A stretch of 64,000 nucleotides of DNA from Sipunculus nudus (taxonomy: Eukaryota; Annelida; Sipuncula; Golfingiida; Sipunculidae). Positions 47,311 through 58,190 of the stretch are shown one piece after another. The first letter of the stretch is position 1, and each line of letters begins with the position of its first letter. Where the stretch lies: the NCBI GenBank assembly GCA_026874595.1, contig CM049311.1, forward strand, positions 54,811,676 to 54,875,675. Direction: 5' to 3'. Under the pieces are notes generated by a model. The model was not told the DNA's origin and did no database searches. It saw nothing but the letters and a program-made list of their open reading frames with translations. Position numbers and translations under genes: made by a program.

Positions 47311-47435
47311 ACAGATTTTTCTTGGGGTCCGGGATCCGGAGTCCGTGGGGTCCGGGTTTTACACGCTGCCTGAATGCAGTGACTGTCTCACTGGAAAACA
47401 TTGGCTCAGCTTTCAAACAGGAAAGGGGTTACCCT

Positions 47436-49960
47436 GCAAACAATAATGCGTTCTAAAAACGTCCTCACAACATTTTAGTTAGGTTCGGATAACATTATTT
47501 TGAAACGTTCTGTGCACGCAAAAATGTATGGTTTTATGTACGGACTGTGAACGTAAAATCAGACGTTCTTTGCCGTTGTCTTTATTACGTGTTTGCAACG
47601 TTTTATCAAGTCGTTGTAGTTATGTTAAAAATACGTCTCATAAACGTTTGCTCCTGGTACAATGCTAACGTGTAAGCAACATTTCTGTTAAAACGTTCTG
47701 TGCACGCAAAAATGTATGGTTTTATGTACGGTCTGTGAACGTAAAACCAGACGTCCGGTGCCGTTGTTTTTATTACGTGTTTGCAACGGTCATCAAGTCG
47801 TTGTAGTAATGTTAGGAAAACGTCTTATAAACGTTGGCTATAAGTATAATGCTAACGTGTAAGCAACATTTCTTTTAAAATGTTCTGTACACGCAAAAAT
47901 GTATGGTTTTGTGTACGGACTTTGAACATAAAATCAAACGTTCGTTGTCGTTGTTTTCATAACGTGTTTGCAACGGTCTTCAAGTCGTTGTAATTATGTC
48001 AAGAATACGCCTTATTAACGTTTGTTATTAGTATAATGCTAACGTGTAAGCAACATTTCTGTTAAAACGTTCTGTGCACGCAAAAATGTATGGTTTTGTT
48101 TACGGACTTTGAACATAAAATCAAACGTTCGTTGTCGTTGTTTTCAGTACGCGTTTGCAACGGTCATCATGTCGTTGTAATAATGTTAAGAATACGCCTT
48201 ATAAACGTTTGCTATTAGTATAATGCTAACGTGTAAGGAACATTTCTATTAAAACGTTCTGTGCACGCAAAAATGTATGGTTTTATGTACGGACTGTGAA
48301 CGTAAAATCAAACGTTCGTTGTCGTTGTTTTTATTACGTGTTTGCAACGGTCATCAGGTCGTTGTAGTAATGTTAGGAAACGTCTGATAAACGTTTGCTA
48401 TTAGTATAATGCTAACGTGTAAGCAACATTTCTGTTAAAACGTTCTGTGCACGCAAAAATGTATGGTTTTGTGTACGGACTTTGAACATAAAATCAAACG
48501 TTCGTTGTCGTTGTTTTCATAACGTGTTTGCAACGGTCTTCAAGTCGTTGTAATTATGTCAAGAACACGCCTTATTAACGTTTGTTATTAGTATAATGCT
48601 AACGTGTAAGCAACATTTCTGTTTAAACGTTCTGTGCACGCAAAAATGTATGGTTTTGTTTACGGACTTTGAACATAAAATCAAACGTTCGTTGTCGTTG
48701 TTTTCATAACGTGTTTGCAACGGTCTTCAAGTCGTTGTAATTATGTCAAGAATACGCCTTATTAACGTTTGTTATTAGTAAATGCTAACGTGTAAGCAAC
48801 ATTTCTTTTAAAACGTTCTGTGCACGCAAAAATGTATGGTTTTGTTTACGGACTTTGAACATAAAATCAAACGTTCGTTGTCGTTGTTTTCATAACGTGT
48901 TTGCAACGGTCTTCAAGTTGTTGTAATTATGTCAAGAACACGCCTTATTAACGTTTGCTATTAGTATAATGCTAACGTGTAAGCAACATTTTAGTTAAAA
49001 CGTTCTGTGCACGCAAAAATGTATGGTTTTATTTACGGACTGTGAACGTAAAATCAAACGTTTGTTGTCGTTGTTTTTATTACGTGTTTGCGACGTACAT
49101 CAAGTCGTTGTAGTAATGTTAAGAATACGTCTAATAAACGTTTGCTATTAGTATAATGCTAACGTGTAAGCAACATTTCTGTTAAAACGTTCTGTGCACG
49201 CAAAAATGTATGGTTTTGTGTACGTACTTTATACATGAAATAAAACGTTTTTTGTCGTTTTTTTTATTACGTTTTTGCAACGTTTCATCAAGTCGTTGTA
49301 GTTACGTTAAGAATACGTGTCATAAACGTTTGGTCTTAGTATAATGCTAACGTGTAGGAAACATTTCCGTTTAAACGTTCTGTGCACGCAAAAATGTATG
49401 GTTTTATGTACGGACTTTGAACGCAAAGCCTAACGTTCTTTGTCGTCGTTTTTATAACGTGTCCGCAATGTTTCATAAAATCATTGTAGTTATGTTTGGA
49501 ATACGTCTCACCGACGTTTGTTCTTATGTATGATGATAACATGTTAGAAACGTTCCTGTTAGAACGTTCTTAGCACATACTAATGTATGGTTTTATGTAC
49601 GGAATTTGATCGTAAACCCTAACGTTCTTCATAGTTTTTATTACGTGTATGAAAAGTTTCACTTTATCTTTGTACATACGCTGGGAATGTCTCATACATA
49701 TTTGCTCTTAGTTTAATCAAGTGTTAGCAACATTTTTGTTAACGTTCTTTGGTCACATAAATGTGGTTTTATCTACGGAATATTTAACGTAAGATAAAAC
49801 CTTCTTTGTCGTCGATTTTTTCATGAATCTACAACGTTTCACAATGTTATTGCAGTTACGTTGAGAATACATCCCATTAATTTTTGCTCCTAAGTATAAT
49901 GATAACAAGTTAACGATATTCTTTCAACATAAAAAAAATGTATTGTTAAGGTACAAAAAT
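47436..49960. repeat. 187-bp tandem satellite, about 13 copies
   Basis: The word TGTGCACGCAAAAATG (or a close variant) starts at 47511, 47699, 47886, 48073, 48260, 48446, 48633, 48819, 49006, 49193, 49381 and about 49569, giving steps of 186-188 bp. Each unit carries several AACGTT/ACGTT and CGTTG words, making it CpG-rich against its AT-rich surroundings. Units from about 49,440 on are progressively more diverged and the array fades out near 49,960. No coding frame persists. Confidence 0.95.
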
Positions 49961-50669
49961 ACCGGAAAAGGGGAAAGTGCTCAACGCCTGTATACTCGAT
50001 ATATCCTAATATTTGTTCACTCGGAGTAAGTCCATTGAAAAATTATCTATATCAAGTTAATAACTTTAAGTTATCTAACATTAATTCTGTTAAACAGTTT
50101 CGAGTATTTTAACCAATATCTTAATGATTCAACAAGTTATCAACATGTTGACAATTCTTATGATCTGTCACCGACCGTGTGAACCGGCATGATTAATCCA
50201 TATACATTAATACATTTTAAAAGATAGTACACTGTACTTTATTTATACATCACAGAGTAGGCTTTCATATAACTGGCAATACTTCAGCTTCTGATTAGAC
50301 CGCAAGTGTATTTTTCATTTCAGTCGGTGGAAGACATTTTCAATAAAATGCTAAAATTGATGAGTGCATGTGCATAGCTTTAATCATAAATCTGATCAGT
50401 ACTATTGTTTTCCGGCAAAATAGGAGATCATCCATTTGTCAAATCCATTTACCAACAGAAAGGTACCATCAAACGTTCTCTTCATGTATTCAACAAAATA
50501 CTAAAAGAAATTAAAATTATTTATTTATTTTACAACAGAGTCAGAGTACTTGTAGTACTCTCAGAGTTCAAGTATTTCTGTGTGATACCACTCTTGGTCC
50601 CTCTCAGCCTTTCTTCTCTCAGATTTACATGGCCTGTAAAAGAAAAGTAAGTTAATTGTAATTTAATAA

Positions 50670-50709
<40 letters not shown>

Positions 50710-52277
50710 GTTCAATTACTTTAAATGGACTTCATCCATTATATATTCAGTAATTTTATAGGAGCATTGTTAAAGTTGCTCGTACTCTTCAAGTATTGGG
50801 AACAATACAAATCCTATTTTTATATATATTTATTAATATATATTAATAGTCCAATACTTATTTAAGGGCAGGAAAACACAGCATTCATGCAAACTGTCTT
50901 ACATGACCCCCTTCCCCTTCATTCATGCATAACAACATACAGCGAACAACTATAGGTGTTTCTAAACTGAAAGAAGTGACCCAGGCATCATTCCAGCTGA
51001 CTCATATATTGGTACTGGGTACAATATTTTTCGTACTGGTTGTCTTGAGGAACTCTACAAATTCTGTAAAATAAGCCAAAAAGGCCATAGTGACCTAATC
51101 ACCCATGTGGTGATCCAATGATTACAATTAGTGCCCTGCAATACATCAAAATTCCACAGGTTGAGTGAATGAAAATTTGAAACAGAAATTTAAATGCATG
51201 GATCTCAACTTGTAATTAATGGATTAGTAATTTCAATAAATGAGTTAATACTATTCTGTCCAAAAAGTGTGAAATGGGCAAATGATAATTTAAAAAAAAA
51301 TATATATGGTCAATCTCTACCCAGGCCTGAAAAAAAGAATGTCCAAGATTAAAACCTATTGATTAACCATTAAGTACTAAATAATATACGCTGAAACTTC
51401 AATTGCTTTTTCCGCTTGTGTTTTTTTACAAAACAAATGACGCTCATGGGTCATGACACTCAGCATGATGACATGCTGACAACATGTCCATGCACAGGCA
51501 ACAAATTAAGATAATATAGGTGGTATCATCATTCATGCATATTAGCATAAGTTCATCAAGACCCATTAGCACACCAAATTTGATGAAAATTCATCCAGCC
51601 ATTTATGAGAAATCTGGCAATTTGTGTGTATTTTGCATTATTTCTGGGTGCTCAAACATACATTGCTCCGCAACTCTTCACAGTGACCTGATTTCAGCAT
51701 GACTCTACATCCCCATTAAAAATCTTGGACAAAATTTTGGGGTCCTCCCACCCTACTGGTACGTAATAGGCCATCAGTGAGGTAATCAGTTGATACAGAC
51801 CTGATCAGCAGTGTGATAATGATCCCAGTGGGGAGAACTACTTTCTTTGGTTTGGGTGGGGGGGGGGGCTTGAAAGGGACGGGGAGAAAAACTTGTCAAT
51901 TTAGCTTCATAAAGTTTTACGGAATACAAATATGGGACAAATATTTTTGATCAAGACATGCTCAGGAGTCACTAAGTTTATTGTTTAGAGCAAGGGAAAA
52001 TGGAATGTATTCCTAAAAGAAACAGTGTGGGTATGTAGAAAACATGACAACATTGGACAATTATGATTGCACAAACTGGTCCCACAAATCATGCCAAAAA
52101 GTGACAACTTTTGGAAAGAGGAAATATTGTGCACAATGCTTGAAATGACTTGGATCATGTTTACAACAAGTGGTTGCATTTTTAAATCAATGTCGACCCA
52201 ATATGCATGGTATAGGTAGACTACAATGAGACCTAAATTATTCAGGTATGTTGGGTATAGAGACTTAATTAGGATCT
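49961..52277. other. Non-coding region with interspersed repeat
   Basis: (TA)n at 50,671-50,707. Around 51,050-51,720 lies sequence typical of an old interspersed repeat (ACACCAAATTTGATGAAAAT, ATCCAGCCATTTATGAGAAA). A G-tract lies at 51,858-51,868. No gene is recognised. Confidence 0.5.
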
Positions 52278-52517
52278 ATGTCCTCAGGCAGCTTGATTTC
52301 TCAGAACCGGATCAATGGGGAGGCTCCAGGGGGCCCGGACCCCCCCCCCCACCCCCACCTCCCTTTTTCAGCCATCACAACCTTTTTTTTAAGGGTTTCT
52401 GACCTATTTTTGCAGCCTGGACCCCCCTTTTTCGAACCTGGGGACCTTTTTTTAGCTTTTGTCATTTGTCCTCTTGTGTTGGACCCCTCCTTTTCCAAAA
52501 TCCTGGATTCGCCCCTG
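52278..52517. repeat. C-tract MITE-like repeat
   Basis: It starts near GAACCGGATCAATGGGG and ends TCCTGGATTCGCCCCTG. It includes a C-tract at 52,339-52,350 and two CCCCCTTTTT blocks. Same family as 39,345-39,537. Open frames across it reflect low complexity. Confidence 0.55.
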
Positions 52518-52559
52518 TTTCTTAGGTAAGAATGAGGAGATTATGATACAGGCAGGACA

Positions 52560-53963
52560 TACCGTAAAATCTCCACTTAAAACCGCACTTCCGATTAAAA
52601 CCGCACCCAGACTTCGCCGAAATTCCAGGCGAGACACCACGAGGGGCTCAAATACTAAGAACCCCCCTTTAAAACCGCACCAACGTTCGCTACGGAATGA
52701 TTTGACAAAAGACAATCAAGCAATCATCTAGAAATGAACACGCGTAGGTTGCGACTCGGCCATTCCTGTCCACTTTAAAAATTCCTTGGGCATTTTATTT
52801 AAACACATCATAACACTTTTTTGCAGGGTCACTCAAGCATGAAGTTTGGGAAGACGTAAGGGCCGGTGAACCTCTGCCTGTTTATACAGATTTTATATTC
52901 CGTGCCGTATTCTTGTTTGCTACTGATTTATCATTAATATTTTGGAAAAAATATTCTGCTGATCCATTTCAAGTCACTGTATATTTTAATTCTAAAAGTA
53001 ATATTTTGAATTCTTAATTTTTGAAAAAATTCCATTTTCTGGAATTACTCGGAAGATTCAAATCATTTTCATACCGGTTACTTCGGTATTATCTTCGTCA
53101 CATCGTACGTTGACATCGCTCCATGTCACACTTTGCTGGTGCGTTTGAAAACATCGCTGGTCAACTTAACTAAATATCAAAGTAACTGAAGTTACCTTTT
53201 TGAGATACGCACGTATAGGAAACATGACGCTTGAAAACGAGTGATTTTAAGGTAAAATTAAAGTGGCATGTCCGGGCTAGCAAGTTTTTTTTCCTGAAGA
53301 AAGTTTCCATGTGGAGAGCCATTTTGTCAAGGCAGTGTTCGCGCAAGGCACGCTGGGACGAAATAGGTGGCTGTTCTATTTACCACCCACCGCGTACAGC
53401 CGTTCAAAATATTCTTAGCAGAATACCGGGGTGTTTCAGCACATGGCGGCACTCAAACTTGATTTTAAAACGATCGTCTGCCATTGTGTGACTCTTTACG
53501 ATGTCAGCTTTTTATTCATTTTACGTTTTAAACAAATAATCATTGCTAAATAATGCCGCAAATGGGTTTAAAGTGGGCTTTTATTTCAATTGTGCTTGAC
53601 CATGCCCAACGAAGTGGACCGCTGTGTGTAACAGCAGGGTTGTTGTAAACGTATTATTTGGTGACAATTACCAAGATTTTATATCAAGTTATATATCACA
53701 CGAAAACTAATCAGCAATATTTAATTTATAAATAACAAATAATCGTAAATAGTACATTTACACACGGCTCAATGGATGCTAAGATCAGCCTTCGAAAGTT
53801 GCAATATAACCGCCCACGCGCCGGCCCAAAAACGAAGTCTATCAGGAAGATATTCAGGAAACCCTTCTAGTATAAACCGCACAGTGCTTTCAGGAAATCA
53901 ACCTGATTTCAAGATTTTGAATTTCTTGATTAAACCGCAGTTTTAAATGGAGATTTTACGGTA
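52560..53963. mobile_element. 1.4-kb TIR element flanked by TA
   Basis: TACCGTAAAATCTCCACTTA at 52560 is mirrored at the right end (inverse TACCGTAAAATCTCCATTTA ending at 53963). Identity extends over ~24 bp, followed by AAAACCGCA words repeated near the left end (52,578-52,680) and again at the right (53,875-53,945). TA flanks both ends, as in Tc1/mariner-like elements. An 86-codon frame at 53,231-53,491 has no recognisable domain, so the element is probably non-autonomous. Confidence 0.75.
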
Positions 53964-54939
53964 ATAGATTATCAGGAGTTTATGTTGATATGGCATCAGA
54001 TGAAGTATTAATAGTAAAACTATAGTGTTTTGTAGTTGTATTTTTGTATGTTTGTGTCTGAACTATGAGAATGAAACCGAGGTAGTTAATGTTTAAGTTA
54101 GTACTTTGCAATGATGCAACAAATATATTCTAATTATGAGTTGTCTCCATGATATTAACTGATTATGTGTGTATGCTGACACTGTATAAATGAATTTATA
54201 ATAATAGTCAACACAAAGTGCTGTGTTAATTCAAACAACAATGTTGTTCTTTATTTCTTTTAAACTATATTTATCACAATTTTAGAAGTTTTCATCCTAT
54301 ATCCCTGATTTCAAAAGTGCTAGAATATAGTACATAATGTTTTAGTGTATAATAATTTTAAGTTAACACTTTACAAATGTACTTAGCTTATCAACTTCAC
54401 ATAGTATTGATTTTTCACTAGCCAATGTTTATCAGCTGAATAATTATATGCACAAGATACATACATATTTATTAAAGGGTGTGCTATCATGATTCTTTAG
54501 GTCTTTACTGAAAAGTGATGCTCTTATGTATTCGAATATCTTCAAGTAAATTTATAACATTTCTGTAAGTTCTAGATCTTTGCAAGTGCTTGAATATAAT
54601 ATCTGTGACAGTGCTTCAATGAAGTTATGACTATTTTTCTGTGAGATTTATGTATATTTTATGTATTAATGTGTGTCTGCCTCATGATTGTGAATTATGA
54701 CTATTAAAATGGTTTCGTTTAGTGTTAAGGGTGCCCAATCACCTATAAAGCATGTTGAATTAACATGAAAAATAGCTTCCTCCCTTTAAAATAAATGTAT
54801 TACATGCTCCCCCTGCCCTGAAACCGTTTGCCTAAAAACAGTGGACTGGGCACGATCAAAATTACGTGTCAACAAAAACATAGTGCTTTGAACTCTGTGC
54901 ATTGCTGAGCTAAGCTTTCTCAGGAGAACTTTTGAGATA
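53964..54939. other. AT-rich spacer without recognised gene
   Basis: No gene, tandem repeat or clear TIR is seen. Confidence 0.55.
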
Positions 54940-55760
54940 TCCTAAGAATGTCAAGTAAGAAGATTCTATGTCCAATGGTTATGAATTGTGCCCTGCTTTG
55001 GTATCAAATTTTCAATTATTCTGGGGTGAGCTTATAAACCCCATAGTAAGGAGAATATATGTAACTGAGACCTAATTTCTGGTTTGCAAGGAGAGTTTTT
55101 AACGAGATATTGAAGTTTTTGTATGAAATTTTTGACTATTCTGGGGGTACTATGGGGCCCAATAGCTCAAAGGATATGGGAAACAGAGACCTAATTTCTG
55201 GTTTCCAAGGAGATTTTTCAACGACCTCTCAGAATGTCAAGTTAAAAGATTCTAAGTCCAGCGGTTACGATTTGTGCCAGGTTAACGGACAGACAGATGA
55301 CGGACAAAGAGTGATTGCTATAACTCAGCATGACTGAAAGTCAGCTAAGCTAAAAATACAAGTGGCGCCACCAGTCTGCAGGAACTAATGAAACACTACA
55401 TGTTCAATATGCATGCAATGAATCATGGTGATCAATGCATTAGTTGTTCAGATACTGGTGCTTTTGTATCAAATTTTTAATATTCTTGGGGTACTTCTGA
55501 CCTGGGTATAGCTACAGCTTGAAGGATATCGACAACAGTGACCTATTTTCAGGTTTCCAAGGAGACTTTTCATGGACTTCCTGGGATGTCAAGTAAAAGT
55601 AGTTATGATTTGTGCACTGTTGACAGATGACTGCATCTTTAAATAAACCGTTGAAACACTCCATGATGAAGATGCATGCACAGAATCATGGTGATCAATG
55701 CATTAGTTGTTCAGATACTGGAGCTTTTGTATTGTATTTTTTTATTATTCTGGGGGTAGG
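54940..55760. repeat. Cluster of diverged direct repeats of an interspersed family
   Basis: Segments built on CTAATTTCTGGTTTCCAAGG, TTTTGTATCAAATTTTT and ATTCTGGGGGTA recur at about 54,960-55,100, 55,105-55,290, 55,380-55,600 and 55,640-55,760. The two later copies share AATCATGGTGATCAATGCAT. A GTGGCGCCACC palindrome at 55,363 separates them, and an inverted TCAGC(T/A)...AGCTAAAAAT end lies at 55,330-55,355. No gene. Confidence 0.6.
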
Positions 55761-56444
55761 GGGTTATTATTATTCCTTATGACCTCAGATTCAATAAAGT
55801 TCTTACATAAGTAAGTAAAGTATAAAATCCATATGTCAACCCAAACTGGAGTTACCACCAGAAACAAATTTGTGGAAGGACAAACATGGTGCTTACTGTA
55901 GGGCAGCCAGATGAAACCAAAGTTAGTTTTAAATATAAGGCCATATGAGCGAAAAAATTTATCCCATATTCCTGATTAACTTAGTAAATAATAGTTTTAT
56001 TCATATCAAGGGCCAGTCAACCTTAAGAGAAATGAATGAAATGTAAATAAAGAATTATCTCTGACTGAATCTTAAAATATGTCAGTGAGCACTTACATAA
56101 GTTTCTAATATTTTATCGCATTTGAATATTAGTAATCAAATCAAGCAAATTTTTCAAGTCTCAACAAAAAAATTAATACAGAAATTATAAGAATATTCAT
56201 CTTGTTTATTAGTCCTATGTATTGAACGGGTGTGTTGGGGGAGGAGTAGTACCAAACATGTGCGAAGATGTTCAGTTTTAACCCGGCACATTGGTAAAAC
56301 CCTCGGCATGTTTGTTGAATTTATGACCGCATGAACACAAGCATGGCTCGTACAGGTAACAATAGGCAGGCAGTTTGCATACAATACAGGAAATGACCTG
56401 TGTCCATGGAGACAGTGTTTCAGTTTGGGTTGTGAGCTCTCTTT
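55761..56444. other. Non-coding spacer
   Basis: No gene or clear repeat structure seen. Confidence 0.5.
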
Positions 56445-58190
56445 CTGGAGATCTTTGACCTTTTACATCTCGGCCCACACAAAGTCAGACCACTTAGTAC
56501 AATCTCGGACCACCCCGTCAACGATCTCAGACCACATTTTGTACAATCTCGGACCACTATATCGGACCCTACGCTCCCGAGGCAGCGGCAATCTTACGCT
56601 TCTACAGAAGCTACCGGTATATATTACATATAGGAAGGAGGCCTATAGGGAAAAGCGCTGTGTAAAGAGCGTAATCGGACCCCTTCAGACCTCGATAAGA
56701 CTCATGATGTCGTTGTCAAATGTGTATGTTCCATCTTCAAACGATGTTTAAGCTAATTATTAAAACATTATTACTCCATGCATAACTGTTGCCTCTCTCT
56801 CTTTATCATTCTCTCCAACATTAATCATTAGCTACATATCGTCTTAATACTAATCTATAAATAATTCTGAAGTTTGTGCATTTGATCGTGTATTAAAGTA
56901 TACAAGTGTGTGTGATAAACAATGAAAGAAGGACAGAATAAATGTAAGATTAAATCAATGAAAGAATGAATGAAAGATTGAATGAGAGAAAGATTGAATG
57001 AATGAATGAATGAATGAATGAATGAATGAATGAATAAATGAATGAATGGAAAAAAGATTTAATGAAAGAAAGATTGAATGAATGAATGAATGAATGAATG
57101 AATGAATGAAAGAATGGATAATAGACAGACAAAATAAATGAAAGATTGAATGAAGGAAGGAAAGAATGAATGAAAGAAAGATTAATGAAAAAAAATAATG
57201 AAAGAAAGATTGAAGGAATGAAGGAAGGAAAGAATGAATGATAGACAGATTGAATGAAAGAAAGATTGAATGATAGACAAAATAAATGAAAGTTTGAATG
57301 AGACTAAATGAATGAATGAAAGAAAGAATGAATAAAAAAAAATTAATGAACTAAGGATTTAATGAATTAATGAAAGAAATATTGAGTGATAAACAGACAA
57401 AATAAATAAAAGATTGAATGAAGAAAGGAAAGAATGAATGAAAGTAAGAAAGGTTGAATGATAGACAGTTTGAATGAAAAAAAAAAAAGAATGATAGATA
57501 GTCAAAATGAATGAAAGATTGAATGAGAGAAAGGTTGAATCTCATTTTTATATTGTATATATACAAAATTCTAATAAAACTTTTTCAGCTCTTTAAGTTT
57601 AAATATGGTGTCAATTCCCACTTTTGGATTTCTGTTTTATGTTTATATGTAAACTACAACTGTTTTCACTCTTTAATATTATCTAGTACAGTAGTTGAAT
57701 AGTAGATATGTAACAGCAATACAACAGTTCTTATTCTTTGATTCATACAAGCTCACTTGTTCATTTTTGGTTTACGTAGTTTATCACAAATTTCATATTT
57801 TGGTTTTCATACCTCTTTTAATATTGTTTATATTAAATAAATTCTAATAAACTTTGTCATTTCCCTTTGAGTTAGAATATGGTGTCATGCGTTTCACACA
57901 AACTATTATAAAGTAAGTGTAAGAGTGTGTGCTTGTGTGTGTCAAATGTTTTCTGAGTGGATATACGTATTGAGCTATGTCGTAGGCCTAACATATCCAA
58001 ATGGAATTTTTAATATCTGAATCCCGCACAGAGAAAATAATATTGTGTATTATAAACATAACATCGGTTATTTCATAACAGTTTAGACGGCCAGGACATG
58101 TATGTTACTTTGGTCCGAGATCGTAGTTGGTCTAATCTGAAGTAGTCTGACTTTGTGTGGGCCGAGATGTAAAAGGTCCGAGATCTCCAG
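56445..58190. mobile_element. 1.75-kb element with ~50-bp TIRs
   Basis: CTGGAGATCTTTGACCTTTT at 56445 is matched by the inverse of 58190 (CTGGAGATCTCGGACCTTTT). Identity continues through ACATCTCGGCCCACACAAAG and TCAGAC. Inside the left end ATCTCGGACCAC recurs three to four times. The centre is a long (TGAA)n-type microsatellite. No coding domain, so this is a non-autonomous element; the superfamily and target duplication are not clear. Confidence 0.8.
56955..57545. repeat. (TGAA)n tetranucleotide microsatellite, impure
   Basis: About 590 bp of GAATGAAT repeats mixed with AAAGA and AGACA variants. The - strand frames across it read as FIHS repeats and are not genes. Confidence 0.9.

Larger units (their letters stand above)
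26207..47410. repeat. Tandem duplication unit, copy 2, split by 16.4-kb insertion
   Basis: The parts 26,206-29,960 and 46,338-47,410 together match 21,391-26,206 in order and orientation. Offsets are constant apart from length changes in T, C and TA runs: 4815 bp at the left edge, and 21,204 bp for the right part relative to copy 1. The homology stops at 47,410, where CTTTCAAACAGG replaces GATGTCGCC. Confidence 0.9.

Noticed and set aside
56950-57132. FIHS-repeat peptide on the - strand
   Set aside because: It is a translation of the TGAA microsatellite.
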